Shown here piece by piece: positions 37,129-44,116 of a stretch of DNA of 64,000 bases. Numbering within the stretch: the stretch's first letter is position 1; every line of letters begins with the position of its first letter. The position numbers and the translations under genes are program-made. The notes under the pieces were generated by a model. That model ran no database searches. It was not told the DNA's origin and was given only the letters and a program-made list of their open reading frames with translations. Source of the stretch: Brenneria goodwinii (GTDB taxonomy: Bacteria > Pseudomonadota > Gammaproteobacteria > Enterobacterales > Enterobacteriaceae). The stretch covers positions 2,108,001 to 2,172,000 of the forward strand of contig NZ_CP014137.1 of assembly GCF_002291445.1 (NCBI RefSeq), given 5' to 3'.

Positions 37129-38817
37129 ATGAATATAAACGTCGCTGATTTGTTAAACGGGAATTACATTCTGCTCTTATTCGTGGTTCTTTCATTAGGA
37201 CTCTGCCTGGGGAAATTACGCCTGGGTCCAGTACAACTCGGTAATTCTATTGGTGTTTTAGTTGTATCGTTATTACTCGGCCAACAACATTTTTCGATTA
37301 ATACTGAAGCACTCAACCTCGGTTTCATGTTGTTTATTTTTTGTGTTGGTGTTGAAGCCGGGCCTAATTTCTTTTCTATTTTTTTCCGCGACGGCAAAAA
37401 TTACCTGATGCTTGCCTTGGTAATGGTTCTCAGCGCAATGCTTTTAGCGCTCGGGCTAGGGAAACTATTCGGTTGGGGGATCGGACTGACGGCAGGTATG
37501 CTTGCCGGCTCGATGACGTCAACGCCCGTGTTGGTCGGCGCCGGCGATACCCTACGCACAATGTCCGGTCTCGGTTCGCAGATCGGTATTGAACAGGACA
37601 ACCTGAGCCTGGGTTATGCGCTCACTTACTTGGTCGGTTTGGTCAGCCTGATTTTCGGCGCACGCTATCTGCCCAAGTTACAGCATCAGGATCTGCCCAC
37701 CAGCGCCCAGCAAATCGCCCGCGAGCGCGGGCTTGATACCGACAGCCAAAGAAAAGTCTACCTGCCGATTATCCGCGCCTACCGCGTCGGGCCTGAACTG
37801 GTCGCCTGGGCGGACGGTAAAAACCTGCGCGAGCTAGGCATTTACCGCCAGACCGGCTGCTACATTGAACGTATTCGCCGTAATGGCATTTTGGCCAACC
37901 CGGATGGCGATGCCGTGCTGCAACTCGGCGATGAGATCGCCCTGGTTGGCTACCCCGACGCCCACGCCCGCCTTAACCCTAACTTCCGCGACGGGAAAGA
38001 AGTTTTCGATCGCGACCTGCTGGATATGCGCATCGTGACCGAAGAGATCGTGGTGAAAAACCACAATGCCGTCGGTAAACGCCTCAGCCAGCTAAAACTA
38101 ACCGACCACGGTTGTTTTCTTAACCGTATTATCCGCAGCCAGATTGAAATGCCTATTGATGACGGCGTCGTGCTGAATAAAGGCGATGTTTTGCAGGTGA
38201 GCGGTGATGCCCGGCGGGTAAAAAGCATTGCGGATAGAATCGGGTTTATCTCTATTCACAGCCAGGTGACCGACCTGCTGGCTTTCTGCGCTTTCTTTAT
38301 TATCGGTATCATGGTCGGCCTGATTACCATCCAATTCAGTAATTTCACGTTCGGCATAGGCAATGCCGCAGGACTGCTGTTTGCCGGCATCATGCTTGGT
38401 TTCCTGCGCGCCAACCACCCAACCTTCGGCTATATACCGCAAGGGGCGCTGAACATGGTGAAAGAGTTCGGTCTCATGGTGTTTATGGCTGGCGTCGGGT
38501 TAAGCGCCGGCAGCAGTATCGGCCGTAGCTTCGGTGAAATCGGGGCGCAGATGCTGGTATCGGGATTGATTGTCAGCCTGGTGCCGGTGATTATTTGTTT
38601 CCTCTTCGGGGCGTATGTATTGCGGATGAATCGCGCGCTGCTTTTTGGCGCCATGATGGGAGCCAGAACCTGCGCGCCGGCCATGGAGATCATCAGCGAT
38701 ACTGCCCGCAGTAATATTCCTGCTCTGGGCTATGCGGGAACCTATGCCATTGCTAATGTATTACTGACATTAGCGGGCTCGCTCATCATTATTATCTGGC
38801 CTGAATTACCTGGATGA
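37129..38817 (+). CDS. ybjL: YbjL, AAE-family (aspartate:alanine exchanger-type) transporter
   Basis: The 562-residue membrane protein matches E. coli YbjL (561). Two blocks of about five helices each flank a central cytosolic part with two RCK_C (TrkA_C) domains, visible near LRELGIYRQTGCYIERIRRN and LSQLKLTDHGCFLNRIIRSQ. The helix repeats carry FIFCVGVEAGPNFFS / GMLAGSMTSTPVLVGAG and GLMVFMAGVGLSAGSS / MGARTCAPAMEIISDTA. E. coli YbjL exports glutamate when overproduced; the native substrate is uncertain. rybB lies directly downstream. Confidence 0.93.
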   Translation: MNINVADLLNGNYILLLFVVLSLGLCLGKLRLGPVQLGNSIGVLVVSLLLGQQHFSINTEALNLGFMLFIFCVGVEAGPNFFSIFFRDGKNYLMLALVMVLSAMLLALGLGKLFGWGIGLTAGMLAGSMTSTPVLVGAGDTLRTMSGLGSQIGIEQDNLSLGYALTYLVGLVSLIFGARYLPKLQHQDLPTSAQQIARERGLDTDSQRKVYLPIIRAYRVGPELVAWADGKNLRELGIYRQTGCYIERIRRNGILANPDGDAVLQLGDEIALVGYPDAHARLNPNFRDGKEVFDRDLLDMRIVTEEIVVKNHNAVGKRLSQLKLTDHGCFLNRIIRSQIEMPIDDGVVLNKGDVLQVSGDARRVKSIADRIGFISIHSQVTDLLAFCAFFIIGIMVGLITIQFSNFTFGIGNAAGLLFAGIMLGFLRANHPTFGYIPQGALNMVKEFGLMVFMAGVGLSAGSSIGRSFGEIGAQMLVSGLIVSLVPVIICFLFGAYVLRMNRALLFGAMMGARTCAPAMEIISDTARSNIPALGYAGTYAIANVLLTLAGSLIIIIWPELPG

Positions 38818-38858
38818 CGACAAATATAAAAAATCATCAATGTTTCTCAGAAAACGCA

Positions 38859-38885
38859 GAACTTTTTCTTAGGGCCAGAGTCTGA
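38859..38885 (+). promoter_or_regulatory. Sigma-E promoter of rybB
   Basis: GAACTT at 38859-38864 and GTCTGA at 38880-38885 match the sigma-E -35 and -10 elements, with 16 bases between GAACTT and TCTGA. The presumed RNA start (38892) lies 6 bases beyond the -10, as expected. E. coli rybB is a sigma-E target. Confidence 0.85.
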
Positions 38886-38891
38886 ATCATT

Positions 38892-38975
38892 GCCACTGCT
38901 TTTCTTTGTTATCCCCATATTGAGGAGCCCATCGTTCCCGCCTTTGAGGTTCAAGATCGATGGGCGTTTTCTTTT
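38892..38975 (+). ncRNA. rybB: Small RNA RybB
   Basis: The first 17 bases GCCACTGCTTTTCTTTG are identical to the 5' seed of E. coli and Salmonella RybB, the part that pairs with outer-membrane porin mRNAs. The middle is similar (TCCCCAT, GGAGCCCATC, CGCC, GGTTCAAG). The 3' end is a terminator hairpin, GCCCATCG/CGATGGGC, followed by GTTTTCTTTT. RybB is an Hfq-dependent, sigma-E-induced RNA that shuts down porin synthesis under envelope stress. It lies next to ybjL in E. coli also. Coordinates of the 3' end are approximate. Confidence 0.93.
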
Positions 38976-38995
38976 CTGAACACCTTCTGACGTTA

Positions 38996-40009
38996 TCAGG
39001 CTAATCCGGTTTCCACATGGAAACGTCGTGTCTCGCCTGCGGCCATTTCAATTAGCGATCCTGCCCGACGAGCAGCGTTGTGTCCTTCAGGCCGACAGGT
39101 CGCCGGCAGAACAAACGCGGCGACTTTTTGATCGCCGTTATGCAAAATCCAGCGTGTGGCGTAATTCAGTTCCGCCGTAGAAAAACGGGTAATAAAACGA
39201 TGCCCCTGCGGCGCATGCATGCTGAATTCTACCTGTTGCGCATACTGAGACAGGTTATCGGCAAAAAAGACGATTTCAGGATCGTAAAACTCAGGTTCAT
39301 CCAGCGCCTTGAAACTTTCGGGCGTCTGCGCCAGCCTCTCCGTGTAATTCAGCCACTGAGGCGTGGGATGAACATGACCCGGGATGGAGGCGCGTAAGGC
39401 GAAAGCCCGATCGGGAATATTTTGACTAAAGGTTGCCCCGGCCACATAGGCATAGTTCATGTGGCACATGTACTGTAACGGCATCGGCACGCTCGCCAAA
39501 TTCGTCACCGCCATATCAATCTTCAACAGCGTACTGCCTGCCGTCATGGTAACTGCCGGCGCGGCCCGATAATGATGACCGAATCCCTTTACATATTCAT
39601 AGTCGCCCGTCAGCGTCAGACTATTATCGCCAATCACCAGACGCGCGCTGTCCATCGGCGCGCAGGCCATTTCCCCGTGCAGCGGATGTTGATCGTCCTC
39701 GGCGGGACAGCCATTACTCAGCAAACCGGAATGAAAGGCGAAACAGCCGTAGGTATCGATGATACTGCTACCCGGTTTAGGCTCCGTGAACGGGTTGGTC
39801 ATCGTCAACGAATGGCCGTCAAATTCCGCATCCCAAAGCATCTGTCCATAAAACGGCAGCACAATAACGTACCCGCGCGCATTCTGTAACTTGACGGCCT
39901 CAATCCCTGAGGCATAGCGAAAGGTCGTCGCCGAAAAATCCGTATTTTCCAACAACACCCGGGGCTGTTGCGTAAACATCGAACGTGATAAGTGAATTTG
40001 CGTGCTCAT
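38996..40009 (-). CDS. deoX: DeoX, aldose 1-epimerase-like (DUF4432) protein of the deoxyribose operon
   Basis: From MSTQIHLSRSMFTQQPRVLL the product has 337 residues. A strong GGAGGAG lies 6 bases before this ATG and fixes the start. The DUF4432/aldose 1-epimerase-type beta-sandwich is suggested by YVIVLPFYGQMLWDAEFDG, HPLHGEMACAPMDSARL and LQYMCHMNYAYV. In Salmonella and some E. coli pathogens the third gene of the deoxyribose operon is deoX, of unproven function. A mutarotase role for deoxyribose is plausible from the fold but is inference. It follows deoP by 15 bases. Confidence 0.8.
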   Translation of the reverse strand: MSTQIHLSRSMFTQQPRVLLENTDFSATTFRYASGIEAVKLQNARGYVIVLPFYGQMLWDAEFDGHSLTMTNPFTEPKPGSSIIDTYGCFAFHSGLLSNGCPAEDDQHPLHGEMACAPMDSARLVIGDNSLTLTGDYEYVKGFGHHYRAAPAVTMTAGSTLLKIDMAVTNLASVPMPLQYMCHMNYAYVAGATFSQNIPDRAFALRASIPGHVHPTPQWLNYTERLAQTPESFKALDEPEFYDPEIVFFADNLSQYAQQVEFSMHAPQGHRFITRFSTAELNYATRWILHNGDQKVAAFVLPATCRPEGHNAARRAGSLIEMAAGETRRFHVETGLA

Positions 40010-40024
40010 CGAACTCTCCTCCAT

Positions 40025-41359
40025 TCAGGCTTCATTCTTAACCGCGGGCCGACCGGCGGCGATACGCTGCTTGTTACGCATTTCACCCCAGAAGTAGAAA
40101 CCGACGTAGGCAAAACACAGCAGGGAGACGCCAAACGATTTCTGCATTGAACCGAGATGATCGGAGACATATCCCTGAATTGCCGGGACCACGGCGGCGC
40201 CTACGATAGACATGACAATAATGGCGCCGGCGACCTCGGTGTATTTCTTATCGACGGTATCCAGCGTGCCGGCATAGATCGTTGCCCAGCAGGGGCCGAA
40301 CAGTACGCTGACGAACACGGCGGCATAAACGGCGGTGAAGCTGGGCACCATGGCGACATAGGCCAGCGTCGCTACGCCTAACACCGAGTAAGCAATCAAC
40401 ACTTTTTCGGCGCTGAAGCGCGTCATCAGGAAATTCGCCACAAACTTACCGATAAAGAAGCAGATAAAGCTATAAATCATAAAGTTAGAGGCGTCGCGTT
40501 CGTTAGACGCGCCTAAGGTCAATGCCAGCCGAATGGTGAAAGACCACACCGCGACCTGCATTCCGACATACAGGAACTGCGCCATAATGCCGCGTTTGAA
40601 GTGGCTGTTGCCCGCCAGATAGCGCAAGGTTTCCCCCAGTGACGGCAATGGCTTTTTGCTCTGCTCGTCAACCTGCACCTTACATCTCGGGTAACGGGTC
40701 AACAGGAACAGGAAGAAGACGACCAGCAACACAAAAATCAGATATTTATAGGGTTCCAGCGTGTGTTCCAGCATTTGCAGACGGAACGCATGGACCTGCT
40801 CCGGCGTCATGGCCGCCATCTGGCTCTCCAGGCTATCGCCCTCCTGGAATACCAGATATTTACCCAGCACAATCCCCATTAACGCGCCGACCGGATAAAA
40901 CGTCTGGCTGATATTCAGCCGCAGCGTGGCGTAATCGCGATGACCAATCATGGAACTATAGGTGTTTGCGGCCGTTTCCAGGAAGCTCAGGCCAATGGCG
41001 ATGGCAAAAATCGCCGCCAGAAACATGGTATAGGTGGCCATATGCGATGCCGGATAAAACAGGCTGCACCCGGCGATGTACAGCGTCAGCCCCATCAAGA
41101 TGGCGATTTTATAACTGCTTTTCCGAATCACTACCGACGCCGGGATAGCGATCAGAAAATAGCCGCCGTAAAACGCGCTTTGCACCAGCGCACTGGCGAA
41201 ATCGCTTAGTTCAAACACGCTTTTAAATTGAGTAATCAAAATATCATTCAGGCTGGCCGCGCATCCCCACAGCGGGAACAAGCACGACAGCAAGATGAAC
41301 TGGAACAATGGCGTCTTGTTCAGATAGCCATCCGGCATTTGGATAATGTCCTGACGCAT
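40025..41359 (-). CDS. deoP: Deoxyribose permease DeoP (FucP-type MFS symporter)
   Basis: The 444-residue membrane protein belongs to the FucP branch of sugar:proton symporters. About 12 helices are visible. Family stretches are FQFILLSCLFPLWGCAASLNDILI, SAFYGGYFLIAIPASVVIRK, AIGLSFLETAANTYSSMIG and FGPCWATIYAGTLDTV. Position between a deoxyribokinase and DeoX matches the Salmonella deoKPX operon, which supports 2-deoxy-D-ribose as substrate; fucose cannot be excluded from sequence alone, but no fucose genes are nearby. It lies 14 bases after deoK. Confidence 0.85.
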   Translation of the reverse strand: MRQDIIQMPDGYLNKTPLFQFILLSCLFPLWGCAASLNDILITQFKSVFELSDFASALVQSAFYGGYFLIAIPASVVIRKSSYKIAILMGLTLYIAGCSLFYPASHMATYTMFLAAIFAIAIGLSFLETAANTYSSMIGHRDYATLRLNISQTFYPVGALMGIVLGKYLVFQEGDSLESQMAAMTPEQVHAFRLQMLEHTLEPYKYLIFVLLVVFFLFLLTRYPRCKVQVDEQSKKPLPSLGETLRYLAGNSHFKRGIMAQFLYVGMQVAVWSFTIRLALTLGASNERDASNFMIYSFICFFIGKFVANFLMTRFSAEKVLIAYSVLGVATLAYVAMVPSFTAVYAAVFVSVLFGPCWATIYAGTLDTVDKKYTEVAGAIIVMSIVGAAVVPAIQGYVSDHLGSMQKSFGVSLLCFAYVGFYFWGEMRNKQRIAAGRPAVKNEA

Positions 41360-41373
41360 GATGTTTTCCCCGG

Positions 41374-42303
41374 TTAGTTGGCAAGAGAATGGCTGGTAAG
41401 AAAATCACAAAATTGCGCCGCATCCGGGTAGGCACGCTGGGTACCTTTTCCCGTAACGCTATAGGCCGCAAAAGCAGAGGCATATTCCATCGCCCGTTTT
41501 ATATCTCCGTCCTTCACAAAGTAGTGCGCAAAACAGCCGATGAAGGCGTCACCGGCGCCGCTGGTATCAATGGCGTGAACGCTGACCGGCTTAATATGTT
41601 GAATCTGCTCCCCCGTCATCCATACCGAACCCCGGTGCCCCATGGTAATAATCAGGTTCTTCAACCCTCTGGACAGCAGCGAACGCCCGGCTTTAATAAT
41701 GTTTTCTTCGTTATCGACCGGCATATCGGTCAGGATCTCCAGTTCGGTTTCGTTGGGCATAAAGAAATCACACTGGCAGGCATAGCCGATATCCAGTTTG
41801 CGCGAGGCCGGCGCCGGATTTAAAATCACCTGGATGTGATGCTGACGGGCAAAATCAATGGCGTAATAGACGGTTTCGAGCGGGATCTCCAACTGGAGGA
41901 TAATCAATTGGCATTGCATGAGTGATTCGGCCGCCGCGTCGATATCCTGAGCTGACAGATGATTGTTCGCGCCTTTGATAATCAAAATCCGGTTTTGCGA
42001 TGACTTATCGACGAAGATCGGCGCCACCCCGCTTGATGTTCCGGGTACAGGCGTGACATGGCGCGTATCCACCCCAAAACGCTGTAAGTTCTTTACCGTA
42101 TTGTCGGCAAAGAGATCGTCGCCGACCCGGCTGACCATCATGACGGATGCCCCCAGCTTAGCCGCGGCAACCGCCTGGTTTGCCCCCTTTCCGCCGCAAC
42201 CTATTTCAAAATCGGGCGCTTCCAGCGTTTCGCCGGTTTTGGGCATGTCATCAATGTAGGTGATGAGATCCACCATGTTTGAACCAATAACTGCAATATC
42301 CAT
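41374..42303 (-). CDS. deoK: Deoxyribokinase DeoK (PfkB family)
   Basis: Phosphorylates 2-deoxy-D-ribose to deoxyribose 5-phosphate, the DeoC substrate. The 309-residue PfkB protein begins MDIAVIGSNMVDLITYIDDM, and has substrate-site GCGGKGANQAVAAAKLG near 36 and the anion-hole/catalytic-base motif DTSGAGDAFIGCFAHYF. It agrees with the Salmonella DeoK sequence as I recall it better than with RbsK, for example GETLEAP, SSGVAPIFV and ILIIKGAN. It is first in deoKPX and diverges from deoC across a 200-base control region. Confidence 0.88.
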   Translation of the reverse strand: MDIAVIGSNMVDLITYIDDMPKTGETLEAPDFEIGCGGKGANQAVAAAKLGASVMMVSRVGDDLFADNTVKNLQRFGVDTRHVTPVPGTSSGVAPIFVDKSSQNRILIIKGANNHLSAQDIDAAAESLMQCQLIILQLEIPLETVYYAIDFARQHHIQVILNPAPASRKLDIGYACQCDFFMPNETELEILTDMPVDNEENIIKAGRSLLSRGLKNLIITMGHRGSVWMTGEQIQHIKPVSVHAIDTSGAGDAFIGCFAHYFVKDGDIKRAMEYASAFAAYSVTGKGTQRAYPDAAQFCDFLTSHSLAN

Positions 42304-42338
42304 AACACGCTTCCCCTGATGGTTTTTTAATTATTCAA

Positions 42339-42354
42339 TGTTATATTAATAACA
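42339..42354. promoter_or_regulatory. DeoR-type operator O1 (deoK side)
   Basis: TGTTATATTAATAACA keeps both five-base arms of the E. coli DeoR operator (TGTTA-N6-TAACA) and extends them to TGTTAT/ATAACA. It ends 35 bases before the deoK start codon. Confidence 0.75.
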
Positions 42355-42362
42355 ATAACAAC

Positions 42363-42374
42363 TAACAATTGTTA
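42363..42374. promoter_or_regulatory. Everted palindrome TAACAATTGTTA between the operators
   Basis: A perfect 12-base palindrome whose arms are the DeoR half-sites in inverted order (TAACA then TGTTA). With neighbouring bases it forms TTAATAAC...GTTATTAA (42346-42378). Its role is unknown; it may be an auxiliary regulator site. Confidence 0.4.
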
Positions 42375-42378
42375 TTAA

Positions 42379-42394
42379 TGTGACAAAGATCGCA
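42379..42394. promoter_or_regulatory. CRP-cAMP binding site in deoK-deoC control region
   Basis: TGTGACAAAGATCGCA fits the CRP consensus TGTGA-N6-TCACA with one mismatch. It lies between the two DeoR-type operators. E. coli deo promoters are CRP-activated, so dual control is a reasonable inference. Confidence 0.65.
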
Positions 42395-42453
42395 TGACCA
42401 AAGGGATTTTCTGCGCATAAAGCAACAAAATAAGATTGATAACACGACGATAA

Positions 42454-42469
42454 TGTTATTATTATAACA
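42454..42469. promoter_or_regulatory. DeoR-type operator O2 (deoC side)
   Basis: TGTTATTATTATAACA again has full TGTTA and TAACA arms. It ends 34 bases before the deoC start and its centre is 115 bases from that of O1. Confidence 0.75.
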
Positions 42470-42503
42470 TCTCAATTCGATTGAACCATCAAAGGAGTCA
42501 GTG

Positions 42504-43184
42504 ATGACCACCGAAACACGCGATTACGCCCCCTATATTGACCATACGCTGCTGGCCGCCGACGCCACCGAACAACAGATCGTCAAACTGTGTGAGGAAG
42601 CAAAAACGCATCACTTCTATGCGGTCTGCGTCAACTCAGGCTACGTCCCATTAGTCGCCAGCCAGCTAAAAAATACTTCGGTCCACGTTTGCTCGGTGAT
42701 CGGCTTCCCATTGGGAGCAGGACTGACATCAGCCAAAGTCTTTGAAGCGAAAGCCGCCATTGACGCCGGTGCTGAGGAAATAGATATGGTGATAAATATC
42801 GGCTGGTTGAAAAGCGGCAACCTTGACGCGGTTAAAGCCGATATTCAGGCCGTGCGCGAGGTTTGCGCCGCTATACCGTTGAAGGTAATATTGGAAACCT
42901 GCCTGCTTGACGATGAACAAATCGTGCTGATTTGTGAAATGTGTCGTGAATTGAAAGTGGCTTTCGTTAAAACATCCACGGGATTCAGCACCGGCGGCGC
43001 TCGCGCAGAACACGTGAAGTTGATGCGCCAAACGGTAGGGCCGGAGGTTGGCGTTAAAGCGTCGGGAGCCGTTCGCGATCGCCAGACGGCGGAGATCATG
43101 ATCCGCGCAGGCGCTACCCGCATCGGTACCAGTTCCGGCGTGGCTATTGTTTCCGGTGAGTCGGCAGCGGCGGGAACCTACTAA
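42504..43184 (+). CDS. deoC: Deoxyribose-phosphate aldolase DeoC (short type)
   Basis: Class I aldolase that splits deoxyribose 5-phosphate into glyceraldehyde 3-phosphate and acetaldehyde. The 226-residue product from MTTETRDYAPYIDHTLLAAD belongs to the shorter DeoC class (about 220 residues, as in Bacillus) and not the 259-residue E. coli type. The Schiff-base lysine is K156 in FVKTSTGFSTGGA, the second active-site lysine K185 in GVKASGAVRD, and the aspartate D94 in EEIDMVINIG. AAAGGAG precedes it; a GTG one codon upstream is ignored. With DeoK and DeoP it completes a deoxyribose route. Confidence 0.95.
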   Translation: MTTETRDYAPYIDHTLLAADATEQQIVKLCEEAKTHHFYAVCVNSGYVPLVASQLKNTSVHVCSVIGFPLGAGLTSAKVFEAKAAIDAGAEEIDMVINIGWLKSGNLDAVKADIQAVREVCAAIPLKVILETCLLDDEQIVLICEMCRELKVAFVKTSTGFSTGGARAEHVKLMRQTVGPEVGVKASGAVRDRQTAEIMIRAGATRIGTSSGVAIVSGESAAAGTY

Positions 43185-43224
43185 TTAGCGTTCACTTAAG
43201 GGCGATAACAGTAAAGAACGTGCG

Positions 43225-43252
43225 GATGAGGCGCCCCTGAGGGCGCCTCATC
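43225..43252 (+). repeat. Strong GC-rich hairpin between deoC and deoR
   Basis: GATGAGGCGCCC and GGGCGCCTCATC form a perfect 12-base stem with loop CTGA, 40 bases after the deoC stop. No T-run follows (CCGTGAAACC), so it is not a standard terminator; it may be a processing or stability element or reduce read-through into deoR. Confidence 0.6.
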
Positions 43253-43342
43253 CCGTGAAACCTGGGTATATCAATACGTAACCGAATAGTATTATCCAAT
43301 ATAGTATTACCCGATTATGCAGGCCCACTATCAGGACATCAC

Positions 43343-44116
43343 ATGGAAACACGGCGCGAAGAACGGATTAACAAACTTGCCCAGGTTTTGAAAACAGCAG
43401 ACAAACTTCATCTTAAGGATGCGGCCCAGCTACTGGGGGTTTCCGAGATGACCGTTCGTCGCGATCTGAACGCCGAGTCAGCCGCCGTGGTATTACTCGG
43501 TGGCTATGTCGTCAGTGATTTGAAAAATAATAACGTCACTAATTATTTTGTTTCCGATCAACAAACCAAACAGGTGACGGAAAAACGGACCGTCGGAGAC
43601 GTCGCCGCTCGCCTGATTGATGCGAACGATACGGTGTTCTTCGATTGCGGAACAACCACGCCGTTTATTATTGAAGCCATTCCAGACGATCTGCCTTTTA
43701 CCGGTATTTGTTATTCCCTGAATACCTTTCTGGCATTACAGGGGAAAAATGCCTGCAAAGTGATCCTGTGCGGTGGTCAATTTCACCCGGATAACGCCAT
43801 TTTCACCCCGCTCAGCCAACGTAACGAGCTTGATAATATCTGCCCGAATAAGGCGTTTATTTCAGCGGCAGGTATCGACCTTACCGCCGGAGCAACCTGT
43901 TTTAACTTTGCTGAATTGAGCATGAAACACCGCGCGCTGGCGATGGCGCAGCGCGCGGTATTGGTTGCCGATAGCAGCAAGTTTGGTCAAATCAGACCGG
44001 CCTGCATTGGCTCACTCACGCTGTTCGATACGCTGATCACCGATCGTAAGCCAACCGCAGACTATCTCCGCTACTTCAGCGACAATGGCATTATGTTAAT
44101 GGACGGCGCTCGTTAA
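43343..44116 (+). CDS. deoR: Deoxyribose operon repressor DeoR
   Basis: DeoR-family repressor of 257 residues. It starts METRREERINKLAQVLKTAD, close to E. coli DeoR. The winged HTH is at about 20-42 (LHLKDAAQLLGVSEMTVRRDL). The effector domain shows FFDCGTTTPFIIEAI and the inducer pocket region LVADSSKFG. The inducer of E. coli DeoR is deoxyribose 5-phosphate. The neighbour dacC and its orientation match the E. coli deoR locus, so this is the ancestral deoR with deoxyribose genes beside it. Its stop overlaps that of convergent dacC by four bases. Confidence 0.93.
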   Translation: METRREERINKLAQVLKTADKLHLKDAAQLLGVSEMTVRRDLNAESAAVVLLGGYVVSDLKNNNVTNYFVSDQQTKQVTEKRTVGDVAARLIDANDTVFFDCGTTTPFIIEAIPDDLPFTGICYSLNTFLALQGKNACKVILCGGQFHPDNAIFTPLSQRNELDNICPNKAFISAAGIDLTAGATCFNFAELSMKHRALAMAQRAVLVADSSKFGQIRPACIGSLTLFDTLITDRKPTADYLRYFSDNGIMLMDGAR

